Part shown: positions 50,901 through 58,720 of the stretch, piece by piece
How the letters are laid out: each line of letters opens with the position of its first letter
How positions within the stretch are numbered: the first letter of the stretch is position 1
DNA from: Xiphophorus maculatus
Taxonomy: Eukaryota > Chordata > Actinopteri > Cyprinodontiformes > Poeciliidae
Length of the DNA: 64,000 bases
Assembly: GCF_002775205.1 (NCBI RefSeq)
Contig: NC_036460.1
Span: 22,896,751 to 22,960,750, forward strand
Direction: 5' to 3'
The notes under the pieces: generated by a model
Database searches by the model: none
Told to the model about the DNA's origin: nothing
What the model saw: only the letters and a program-made list of their open reading frames with translations
Made by a program: the position numbers and the translations under genes

Positions 50901-51893
50901 GATTCATAATAACGCTACCACTGTAATCACAACATTTTATATATATTTGCTTGATGATTTTTATTTTAGCATTTAGCATTAACAAACTGTAATGTAACCA
51001 ATTGCTGTTCCGTTATTGGTTGCTGTAGTATGTTGTTTTTTTTTTCTGGTGTGAAGCAGTTTGAACTGCCTGGCCACTGAAATGTGCTACACAAATAAAC
51101 TTGACTTGATATATAAAAAAATATCTCAAGATAAACTGAGATAAACTGTTCCATTATATAGCTCAGCACAGATGTACTGCAGATGAGCAGAAACACAGAA
51201 ACCCCATAAAAACTGCAGTACCACACAAGAACTAACTGTAAATGCACTATAATTCTTTCCTTGCCTGCATTCTATGTGAAAAGATGCTGCTAAGGCTAAC
51301 AAATATTAATGCCGATAGAAAATATCAGACTAAGGGAACACAGTGTGTTCATCACTCCTAAATGCATACTGTAGGTCATTGAATATTGAGTGGTTCTGGC
51401 AGAAGTAAAAGGCTTTCACTGCATTAGATTGCCAGCATGACACCAGTATATAAATCAAGCAGGCAGCCATTGCACTGAATGCAGCATATTCTGTGCAGCA
51501 GTAGTGTGAGCATAGGAAAATACTCAGCTACTGTAACATAGCTTTAGATCAAACTGACGGGGGGGACAAAAATTCAAAGCACAACAGAAGCATTCAGGAA
51601 GGAATAATTTACGATCTGAACATGACTCCATGCAAAGGCTTTCTGCACACAACCTGCAAACAGAGACATGAAAACAATAAGAGCGTGCCTCTGCACTGCA
51701 GCGATCCATTTATTGTTTATTCAAGGTAAAAGCAGGAGAGAGGGCGACGGGATGAGCTAACACATACGATGATGTGAGAAAAAGATGCTGAGGTGGGTTG
51801 TGCACATCTACGAGATCGCCGCTGTGCAAGCACACACAGAAACCAACACAAACAAGACTTACGGCAGTGGGAGAATCCTAAAACCTGGCCCAT
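38948..51893 (-). CDS. rtn2: Reticulon-2 (long form)
   Basis: Ten coding exons, all GT-AG with matching phases: 51863-51893, 50373-50426, 49540-50112, 47964-48170, 42951-43158, 42432-42570, 40259-40328, 40124-40170, 39980-40038 and 38948-39023. Together they give 1464 nt, 487 residues. The N-terminus MGQVLGFSHC followed by EYGSVASTPDSTPPCTDGG, then LQTAREWSDDDDEE and ELTFSYIA, parallels human RTN2 and distinguishes it from RTN1, 3 and 4. The reticulon homology domain starts at VMDLIYWKD (289-297). The first long hydrophobic hairpin spans about 301-345 and the second about 405-436. The 208-nt exon is the size typical of this domain in the family. Reticulons insert as hairpins and curve tubular ER; human RTN2 is tied to axonal ER and spastic paraplegia. 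The tail after VKDF is proline/glycine-rich and ends GGAKPKSQ, without the usual lysine-rich ER-retrieval end. The head-to-head neighbour ppm1n supports orthology; a/b paralogue not assigned. Confidence 0.95.
39385..39770 (+). mobile_element. Tc1/mariner-like relic in an rtn2 intron
   Basis: Plus-strand translation shows degraded Tc1 transposase features: WDSSE at about 39538 ('tgggactccagtgaac') and DFWKGILWTDD at about 39709-39740, corresponding to the DFW...LWTDET block before a catalytic Asp. Stops and deletions make it non-functional. It lies in the intron between rtn2 exons 9 and 10, antisense to rtn2. Confidence 0.65.
41656..41777. repeat. Cluster of perfect inverted repeats
   Basis: Three foldbacks lie side by side in an rtn2 intron. 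CAAATGGATTCAG (41656-41668) pairs with its complement at 41681-41693. GATTGGTATTGT (41693-41704) pairs with 41733-41744, and its inner part also with 41707-41717. TAAATACTAAA (41751-41761) pairs with 41767-41777. Confidence 0.9.
43159..46776 (-). other. rtn2 intron sequence before the reticulon domain
   Basis: Large intron between the long-form exon 4 (or the alternative first exon) and the 208-nt reticulon exon. It contains one Tc1-like relic (listed separately) and otherwise AT-rich DNA without recognised features. A short fragment at about 46316-46390 resembles the interspersed repeat family seen at 20866. Confidence 0.5.
45380..45850 (+). mobile_element. Tc1/mariner-like relic in an rtn2 intron
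   Basis: The strings 'tgggactccagtgaaccaca', 'cgtagaaaacatggaac', 'taaggaactgtaggctttgc' and 'aagtccacctctgaacgact' occur in the order of a fish Tc1-like transposase gene on the plus strand, with deletions between them and many stops. Confidence 0.7.
46777..46789 (-). CDS. rtn2: Alternative first coding exon of rtn2 (short reticulon form)
   Basis: On the minus strand ATGGCCAGTAAAG is followed by a good donor GTGAGA. It encodes Met-Ala-Ser-Lys plus one base, in the phase (1) that joins the 208-nt exon at 43158 to give MASKVMDLIYWKD. Human RTN2-C begins MGSKVADLLYWKD from an internal promoter, so exon size, sequence and phase agree. With the shared downstream exons it gives 203 residues, almost only the reticulon domain. 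It lies 3.6 kb upstream of the shared exon within the long-form intron. Far too short for ORF prediction; identified by homology and splice phase. Confidence 0.88.
46790..47000 (-). promoter_or_regulatory. Candidate internal promoter / 5' UTR for the short rtn2 form
   Basis: The minus-strand sequence just upstream of the MASK exon is purine-rich (plus strand rich in CTCC and CCCC runs, about 46806-46980), unlike the AT-rich intron around it. A TATA box is not evident. Promoter role is inferred from the existence of the alternative first exon. Confidence 0.4.
48356..49133. mobile_element. DNA-transposon relic with 'CACTTTATTAGGTACA' inverted ends
   Basis: The left end 'ctcaccaggcactttattag' followed by gtacac, and the right end 'gtgtgcctaataaagtggcc' followed by agtgag, are inverted copies. 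This terminal sequence is abundant in fish genomes. Interior strings such as 'ggaccaaaatctctaaggta' and 'cagggggtccaacctcgtac' match that family. The ~780-bp interior has no intact frame. Superfamily is left open. It lies in the rtn2 intron between exons 3 and 4. Confidence 0.7.
49384..49415. repeat. Short perfect hairpin
   Basis: TTTTGTTGTAGTTT (49384-49397) and its reverse complement (49402-49415) are separated by a 4-nt loop. It sits about 125 nt into the rtn2 intron after exon 3. Confidence 0.85.
50455..51115 (+). mobile_element. L2-type LINE, truncated 3' fragment
   Basis: Plus-strand translation reads NLGVVVDSDLNIQSHIKTV followed by TKSAFSHLKNISSK, the conserved C-terminal part of L2/CR1-group reverse transcriptase ORFs. 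It is followed by degraded coding sequence with an internal deletion (around 50625-50650), stops, and a tail 'gtgctacacaaataaacttg' typical of fish L2 3' ends. The 5' end is truncated. It is antisense within rtn2 intron 1, starting only about 30-60 nt from the exon 2 acceptor. Confidence 0.8.
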
Positions 51894-52140
51894 ACTCCAT
51901 CAAGGCATTGCTGGGCCCATCCAGTCTGGAAGCCCCCCTCCCTCATCCACTGCCGGCACTCACGTTGTGTGGATTCACGCTCTTCATCCGTCTCCTGTGA
52001 AAGCAGCCTCTTCCCTCCCCTGCCTCTGTTACTCAGCAACCCCGCCCTGCCTCACTCCACTCCAACATCCTCCCCTCTGCCGCCTCCACTCGTCATCTAA
52101 TTTTGCGTCGGTGTGACTGCAGCCGTAGGAACGTACGCTA
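51894..52140 (-). promoter_or_regulatory. Probable rtn2 long-form promoter / 5' UTR
   Basis: Directly upstream of the MGQVLGFSHC start, the plus strand becomes C-rich with CCCCGCCC (an Sp1-type GC box, about 52040-52047) and many CCTCC runs. No TATA box seen. Assigned from position and composition. Confidence 0.4.
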
Positions 52141-53320
52141 CAGGAAAGGGAGAGGAGCGTGAACGCCTGTTGTCAAATTTTCATTCACAGCCAGTCTATG
52201 TGTATCTGTTTCTAATCACGTGGCTCCAGCTTTAGGAGCAGGAGACAGGGAGGAGACAGGGAGGGATAAGTCATTAATAATGCAGCACACACACAGATAA
52301 TGATGCAGGCTTCATCATAATGCAAAAATAAACATGCATGGGAAGTTTGCTTCAATGAGTTATGATTTCATCTTAAAGACTATGATATGCAATAATTAAA
52401 GAAGTTAAAGCATAGCTATGAAAAAGATGTCAAATATGGGGCAGTGAAGTGCCAGAATAAACCTGATCCTGATAGAAACGTTCAAGAGTTGGGAGGGCAA
52501 AACCCATAAAGGGAAAAGTGCTCATAATTCTTTTGTTTCTTTTTCATATTTATGTTATACAAAGATAAAAGTTTAAACGGTGAAATGGAATTTTAAAACT
52601 TAAAAGAAAGAACTGTTCATAGACAACCACAAACTTTAGTATACTTCGTTTATATTTTATGTAATTGACCATTTTATGTTACATTTTCTTCACAAATAAC
52701 TATTTGTGGCTATTTTATTGGGGCCCCTATTGTTCTACACCTCAAAATAACTGCCCCTTCCTACTACCGTTAATGCGGCTCGTACCGCTGCGTGCCCCCT
52801 CACAATATATATATCAAAACGTGCGGCTCAATCCCGTGAGGGGAGCTATTACTTTTGTTGGCATTTCGAGTAACTGTGGCGACATAATTAACAAAAAACG
52901 AGCCAAATTTAACTCAAAACAAAAGTCTGACACAAAACAGTGTCAGACTCAAAATAGACAGAATTTCGTCTGCCTCTCTGAGCTGCTCTTTAGAACCACA
53001 GTGATGGCAGAACGTCAGAACTACAGACATGGTGGAACAGCTGCTATAAACTCATTGCATCTCTGAATGGTGCTGTTTATGTTATATCTTATATGCATAT
53101 CATCTAGTGGTGGCAAAAGCAACAAAATGCTACTATGCTCTGGACATGATGACATGCTTTGATTAAATTAATAAATGTGATTCCAGTACCAAAAAATTAA
53201 CTTTATACCAGGTGAGTCTCTCTAACCTGAGAATGTGAACCTGTACTGGGCTGATTCTGTGCGTTCAAATAATTTGAACAATACTCCTGGAGAAGATTCA
53301 TAACTTATAACTCTGAAACA
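52141..53320. other. Spacer, no supported feature
   Basis: AT-rich DNA upstream of rtn2. The open frame at 52665-53066 has no domain signature. Confidence 0.45.
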
Positions 53321-53437
53321 GGAACAGGTCTGAAAAACAGCCTGTGTGCTCCACTCAAGAAAGAGATTCATTTGATGCATCAAAGAGTGATGTCATCACT
53401 GCTGATGTCATTGTTACCAGTAGAACTGAACATTCTA
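53321..53437. repeat. Copy A of a direct repeat flanking the orphan gene
   Basis: Similar by eye (roughly three quarters identical) to 56134-56253 in the same orientation. Shared blocks include GGAACAGGTCTGA, AGAGTGAYGTCATMACYGCT, TGATGTCATTG and GAACATTCTA. It lies about 1.1 kb past the stop of the 490-codon ORF and carries TGATGTCA at 53388-53395 where copy B has TGACGTCA. Best read as a remnant of a second copy of the gene's 5' region, or one end of an element. Confidence 0.75.
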
Positions 53438-53439
53438 CT

Positions 53440-53668
53440 GATGCATTAACATCAAACACGTTTTGAGCGTCAGGCGAGTCTGATTTATATTCAAAGTCTA
53501 TGTGAAGCGTTGGATGCGCTAGATGTGTCAAACGCTCCAAACGGTTCAAATTGCGCCGCTCTAGAGGCTTGAAGCGCGACACAATGGCCCTCGACGCACC
53601 TCCACATAGACTTTGAATGCAAACCAGCTGCGCCTGACGCTCAAAACGCATTTGGTGTGAACGCACCA
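53440..53668. mobile_element. MITE with GGTGCGTTCACACC-type inverted ends
   Basis: The right end on the minus strand reads GGTGCGTTCACACCAAATGC, continuing GTTTTGAGCGTCAGGCG, then CATTCAAAGTCTATGTG. The left end reads ATGCATTAACATCAAACACG, continuing GTTTTGAGCGTCAGGCG minus its first base, then ATTCAAAGTCTATGTG. Inverted ends are about 65 bp and slightly diverged. No transposase inside. It begins within three bases of the end of copy A. Confidence 0.7.
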
Positions 53669-53693
53669 TTATATGTCCAGTGTCACATTAGGT

Positions 53694-53915
53694 CAGTGCT
53701 TCTCAATTCCAGTCCTTAAACCCCCTGCTCTGCATGTTTTAGGTGTGTCTCTGTTTCAGAACAGCTGTTCCAGAACAGCATGACCTCTTCTGCAGTCATC
53801 AAGTACTGCAGTAGCATGTTAATCACCCACAGATTCAATCCAGGTGTGTGGCAGAAGGGGAACACCTGAAACATGAAGGCCAGGGGGGCCTGAGGACTGG
53901 AATTGAGAAACACTG
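53694..53915. mobile_element. hAT-type MITE with 8-bp target duplication
   Basis: 222 bp with inverted ends CAGTGCTTCTCAATTCCAGT (left) and CAGTGTTTCTCAATTCCAGT (right, other strand). Flanks are CATTAGGT (53686-53693) and CATTAGTT (53916-53923), 7 of 8 identical, the length expected for hAT insertion. The interior is non-coding. Confidence 0.8.
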
Positions 53916-53922
53916 CATTAGT

Positions 53923-53963
53923 TCCATCATATTAGGACCAGGCTTTGGTCCTAATATGATGGA
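53923..53963. repeat. Perfect 18-bp hairpin
   Basis: TCCATCATATTAGGACCA (53923-53940) and its exact reverse complement (53946-53963) are separated by the 5-nt loop GGCTT. It abuts the hAT MITE. Confidence 0.9.
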
Positions 53964-54540
53964 CTCATTGCTTTGGGCCAGGGGTAACATTTAGAGGTAA
54001 GATGCTAATTAAGTTTTAGATAGGGTTAGGGTTAGGAATAGACTAATATTGTTTGGGGTTAGGGAAAATGTGTGGATTAGGCAAAATCGCAGCTACTAAA
54101 ATGAAGGAAATCAATGCAAAGTTCTAATATGGGTCGAAATAGTTTTGACAAACCTGTACAGCATTTTGTTTTCTAAATCATTATAAACAATAATGATATA
54201 ATATTAGGGTGTTTTTCTGCCAATTGTGTAGCTGCAGTACACTAGTAGTCTAATGCGTTGAATGTGTTGAATGCACATGCGTTGAATGTGCATTCAACGC
54301 ATTAGAAACCAATCAGAACCATGGATGTTTCTGGACAGTAGCAGAGCCAGATGCATTTTCGCAGATTCTCTGTTTCATATTCTACTGTCAGACACTTTTA
54401 ACAAATATTCATCCATCCATCATCTAACACACTTATCCTTGCACACACACATTCACACCTTAGGACAATTTAGAGAGATCAATTAATCAAGCAATTAATG
54501 CCGAGTGTTAGCAAAACCTAGGTTTGGATAGTGACCTAGG
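53964..54540. other. Spacer downstream of the orphan gene
   Basis: Contains a GGGTTAGGGTTAGG string near 54023-54036, a compound palindrome at 54249-54306 (see findings) and, at about 54405-54490, a fragment of the same interspersed repeat family as 20866 ('atccatccatcatctaacac', 'aggacaatttagagagatca'). The 3' UTR of the orphan gene should start here, but no AATAAA is evident. Confidence 0.5.
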
Positions 54541-56013
54541 TTAGTGCCACCTGGGGGTGGGTCGGCGTAAAGGCCGAGCCGGGCATAGATTGGCCTTCAC
54601 GCCAACGCCAACATGAAGCCCCTTCATGCAACTAGTGGAGTTTGGTCGCATGGACGTCTGTCTTTCCTCGGACCTCCATGTTTGTGTGGAGGTTTGGCTT
54701 TGCGTGGACTCCTCTGATTGCAACCTGGCTGTGGGTCGGTGCAAAGGCTGAGCCACGCTATGCATGGAGACCCCTGGTTGATTGGAGGTCTGTCTTTCGT
54801 TAGACCTCCCTGATAGATTGGAGGTCTGTCTTTCCTCGTACCTCTCTGGTTGATGGGAGGTCTGTCTTTCGTTAGACCTCCCTGATAGATTGGAGGTCTG
54901 TCTTTCCTCGTACCTCCCTGGTTGATTGGAGGTCTGTCTTTCGTTAGACCTCCCTGATAGATTGGAGGTCTGTCTTTCCTCGTACCTCCCTGGTTGATTG
55001 GAGGTCTGTCTTTCGTTAGACCTCCCTGATAGATTGGAGGTCTGTCTTTCCTCGTACCTCTCTGGTTGATGGGAGGTCTGTCTTTCGTTAGACCTCCCTG
55101 ATAGATTGGAGGTCTGTCTTTCCTCGTACCTCACTGATTGATTGGAGGTCTCTCTTTCCTTGAACTCCTCTGTTCGTAGGGAGCCTTCTATTTGCAGGGG
55201 GGCCTCTGGTTGGGTGGAGACTCTAGGACGGTTGTTTTCCAGAGCAAGTTTTAACTTCACCTTCAGGTCTGCAACCTGACCCTGCAGAGATTTCACCGTT
55301 TCCTCCTGTTCTTTGAATTTTGAAGCTTGCTCAGTGTGACTTTTGAGCTGCTCCTCGTATTTAAGTCTCACTCTGTATTCTTCAACCATGACTTCTATCA
55401 GACCTTTGTTGCGGGAGGCGTATTTTTCAGCCTCCCTCTTGAAGTATTCCAGCTGTTGAAGGATGCTCTTGTCAGCTGTAACTTTGGAAGAGCAAGAAAC
55501 ATTTGACACATCTTTAATCTCTGGCACGTTTCTTTCATGTTCACGTTTGACTCGCAGGTGATGTTCTTTTACTACCATCCTTTGCAGTTTCTCAATCTCC
55601 TCCTGATGTAATTTGACTTCAGCCTGACATGCAATCCTTCGGTCTCTTTCCTCATGGAGATCCAAAATCTTACTCTGCAACTCGTTTTTAAGATCGTCTA
55701 CCTGCTTTGTGAGATCGATGACGTGTTGGCTTGTTTCTTCCACAACTTCCACTGAGGGGGTAATCTCGAAGCCAGCAGAGGGAGTTGTTTCCTGCTTGAC
55801 TTCCAATGATGTTGGACTCTCAAAGTTGCCAGAAGGACCTGATTCCCCCTGAATCTCTGCTGATTCATCTTCCGGTTTAACGGGGCTGTCGCTGTCATCT
55901 TCAAAAGAAATGACAGCGTCGAAGTCGACTTGGATGTTGAGGTCCATCATGTCGACCCATGAAAGCTCAGCTGGAAAAGCTTCATGCTCACAAACAATCT
56001 GTTGTTGCTTCAT
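54541..56013 (-). CDS. Orphan single-exon coiled-coil protein with 24-residue tandem repeats
   Basis: An uninterrupted frame of 490 codons starting with ATG, in DNA where chance frames rarely exceed 150 codons. I do not recognise the family. Residues 1-95 are acidic and Ser/Pro/Glu-rich (SFEDDSDSPVKPEDES). Residues about 97-165 and 185-262 have heptad-like Leu/Ile/Val spacing with many Glu, Lys and Gln, so coiled coils are likely. Residues 295-414 are five 24-residue units, RYEERQTSNLSG + RSNERQTS(H/N)QP(E/G), each made of two 12-residue halves; degenerate half-units flank them. The tail 415-490 is Arg/Ser/Thr-rich. No signal peptide or membrane segment. It lies between divergent rtn2 and ppm1n. 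A CRE-containing segment lies 121-240 bp upstream. It could be a lineage-specific gene, a retrocopy that lost its introns, or the ORF of an unknown element. An intact frame suggests selection, but expression is not shown. Confidence 0.75.
   Translation of the reverse strand: MKQQQIVCEHEAFPAELSWVDMMDLNIQVDFDAVISFEDDSDSPVKPEDESAEIQGESGPSGNFESPTSLEVKQETTPSAGFEITPSVEVVEETSQHVIDLTKQVDDLKNELQSKILDLHEERDRRIACQAEVKLHQEEIEKLQRMVVKEHHLRVKREHERNVPEIKDVSNVSCSSKVTADKSILQQLEYFKREAEKYASRNKGLIEVMVEEYRVRLKYEEQLKSHTEQASKFKEQEETVKSLQGQVADLKVKLKLALENNRPRVSTQPEAPLQIEGSLRTEEFKERETSNQSVRYEERQTSNLSGRSNERQTSHQPERYEERQTSNLSGRSNERQTSNQPGRYEERQTSNLSGRSNERQTSNQPGRYEERQTSNLSGRSNERQTSHQPERYEERQTSNLSGRSNERQTSNQPGVSMHSVAQPLHRPTARLQSEESTQSQTSTQTWRSEERQTSMRPNSTSCMKGLHVGVGVKANLCPARPLRRPTPRWH
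54772..55131 (-). repeat. Coding minisatellite, 5 x 72 bp
   Basis: Five tandem 72-bp units in frame inside the orphan gene, each a dimer of related 36-bp halves. In reading order the last residues of the units are E, G, G, E, G, and the first and fourth units share the variant HQPE at protein and DNA level. This suggests duplication of a multi-unit block. Period divisible by three preserves the frame when copies are gained or lost. Confidence 0.95.
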
Positions 56014-56133
56014 GTCTATATTGTGGTAAATTCTTGCTTCTCTGAAAGGCGTGTAATATCTGGAATCGATATCCCGCTTGTTTCAATTAATTTCGAACTT
56101 GCTCTGAAGAGTGATCTGTCGCGATAGAACTGT

Positions 56134-56253
56134 GGAACAGGTCTGAGAAAACTCTGTCTGCGAGCTACATTCAAGAGAGAGACTCCTTTGTGGTATCATA
56201 GAGTGACGTCATAACCGCTGATGTCATTGATACCATTGGAATTGAACATTCTA
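56134..56253 (-). promoter_or_regulatory. Copy B of the direct repeat: candidate promoter of the orphan gene
   Basis: Lies 121-240 bp upstream of the orphan gene's ATG. It holds a perfect palindromic cAMP-response element TGACGTCA (56204-56211) and a near match TGATGTCA (56219-56226), 15 bp apart start to start. A related segment lies at 53321-53437. CRE sites bind CREB/ATF/CREM factors; use here is inferred. Confidence 0.55.
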
Positions 56254-57800
56254 TCAACCTTATTCCTGGGAGGCTTACTGGGGAAACGATTAAGGGTGAT
56301 ACTTCCGTCGCCCACCAGAAGTAGAAGTATTTCATTGTAATTTGGAGGGTTTTTGGCTAATCTATATTCATGATAGAAGTTACATCTCTGTTTTCAGTTA
56401 TTGTACAATATTTAGTAAATTTGTTTATGGACACCGTCTGCTATCAGAGAGCTATTCAGTACAGAGGATTGTAATTATGAGCTTAATCACGGGGAGCGAC
56501 AGTGACACCGCGTTAAGTTTTGTAACGGAATTTCAAAAGAAAAGCCTAAATATTCCTCTCAGGGTAGTGCTAACTAATATTAGCCTTTACTATCTTTTTT
56601 CTCTCAGGTTATTGCACTGCCCTGCTGCGCAAGACAGTAAATTAACCTTAGCACAAACCTTTGCATTTCACTGCCCCCATTAGCATTAGCCTTTTCCCTA
56701 AAAGAAGATTTTAGCTATTTTCCTTATTTATTAGCCATGCTTAGTACACTGAATGGAGTGATGCTCCACATGCTACTGACAGCATTTTGGCTAATGTTAG
56801 CAGTTTGGCTCATTTTAACTTGTACACTAATTTCAACATACTGAATGGCATAAGTCCATGTTACTCAACACGTTTGTCAATCTCCACATGCTATTGAGTA
56901 CATTGTAGCTTACTTTAGCATTGATGCTAATTTGTTGCATCAGAACGCCCACGAAGTGTGCCAACCGACAGGCACACTTTGGCAGGCCTCGTTTAAATTT
57001 CTTCAGAAATTTTCCAGTTTTATATTAATGGTTTGCTGTCATCACCACACACAGCCATCAAGCACCAAACTAGCGTTACTTTTTTCACAGATATTGAGAG
57101 GTCATTTCACATCTGATTGAGATTATAGTAGCAGAGTGCAAATGCGATCACTGTGTGCGTGTTTACTCGAGGCAAACAAACACAAATAAAGTGATGACCT
57201 CCAGTCAGAGATCAGGGTAAGTTAATAAAAGGTTTAGTTGTATTTATACCTGGATGAGAAGAGTGTCACATAAAGTAGTAGCAGCCCTTAAGCAGCCCTT
57301 ATCCAGGTCAGGAGCTGAAAATACACAAAAGAAAACATAGAAAGGAGATAAGTCAATTAAACCTCACAGATTTCTCTTTCCTTTTTAACTTAAATAAATT
57401 TACAATATACTCTTCCATAAGGATTTACAAATTATAATGCAAATGTATTCTTGTCAGAATATCAAAGTTTGTGATATTCATATCATGAAGAACTGTGGTT
57501 TAACAAAACTTTCCTGGATTTAGGTGCTTTCAAATATGACAATTTATAGCATTTGACTGTGATGTATGTTTTGTTTTTTTTAATTACGTTTAATCATAGA
57601 ACCTTCCACATTTCTTGACAGCCCTGGTAAAGATGAGTAAAAGGTCTGCAGTAGTCACAATGACAATTCAGAAACATCCAACCTTTTATTGAAGTACATT
57701 TATTTGGTACGAATAAAAAACCCAACTTGTTCCTAAGGTTAAGATTTTTTAAACAAAATTAGTAGGGGCATTATCACTGCTATGCTTCTACTGTTAACAT
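56254..57800. other. Spacer, no supported gene
   Basis: AT-rich DNA. The open frame 56342-56683 (plus) has no domain signature. A small hairpin AAGTGTGCC / GGCACACTT lies at 56954-56979. Nothing else recognised. Confidence 0.45.
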
Positions 57801-57999
57801 GGCAGAGCAATGATTTCCTCTACATCCAACCATCCATCCACAAGTTCAATTCATGTGTACTGTATGTCAATTTCTTCCTTAATAGCATCTTCCCTACCAC
57901 AGGAAAGGCCAGACAGTTGCTAAAGAACATCAGAGACCAGACCAAATCTGCTCAGAGCTGGAATAGACAACAATAACCTGGGGAGAAGGAGACACTGTT

Positions 58000-58720
58000 G
58001 TTGAGACTAATTCAATAAGAATGAAATACAGGATGGTCATCAACTATCCTGTCAACATGTTGCCTCATAGGGTCAAGCTAATCATGAAAAAGGGATTGCA
58101 GATCAGCTTATAGTACATGACAGTGGTTTGTTAATGACCAGATCAGGGCTTACCTGCATACCTTTCTTCAATTCCTAAGATAATATCTAAATTATACTGA
58201 AAAAGTCATGAGAAATTGTGGTGGTCAAATATGACCAAAATGAAGATCTTTGGAATCAGCTTGATCCACTGTGTTTAGAGGAAGATAAATGCTAATTATG
58301 ACCCAAACAAAATGTTCTTTATGGTCTAGCATGGGGGTGGAGATAAGATGCTTTGGGGCAGTTTTTCTGCGTGGGATAAATGATAACTTCACTGCATTAA
58401 GAAGCCAAAGAACCGGGTCATATCTGACCTTAAAGAATATCCTTTGTCACTCAGCCAGAACACTAAAGATGGGTTGTGACAATAGCATGACAATGAACTC
58501 CACAAACATATCAGCAGAGCAACAAGTAAGTGGCTAAAGAAAGAGCACAAACAGGTCAAGGAGTGGATGCAGCAAACTCAAGATCTCAATTCTGCAGAAG
58601 TCTGTTAAGGAAGCTAAAACTTTGAGTTGTGAAGTAGCAGCCAAGAAACCTGGGTTTGGTTTACAGTTTCTAAAAAGCAGAGCAGGCCAAAGTCCCTCGG
58701 GAGGCATAGAGTCTGTATTT
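58000..58720 (+). mobile_element. Tc1/mariner-like transposase relic
   Basis: The strings 'catgggggtggagataagat', 'gctttggggcagtttttctg', 'cactcagccagaacactaaa', 'aagtggctaaagaaagagca' and 'ggtcaaggagtggatgcagc' follow the order of the 3' half of a fish Tc1-like transposase gene on the plus strand. Stops and deletions make it non-functional. The left end is uncertain. Confidence 0.75.

Noticed and set aside
54022..54036. Interstitial telomere repeat (GGGTTAGGGTTAGG)
   Set aside because: Only about two units, too short to call a telomeric array. Such strings occur by chance.
54772..55131. CRISPR-like array
   Set aside because: Regular 72-bp repeats without unique spacers, in frame within a long ORF in vertebrate DNA. 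It is a coding minisatellite.
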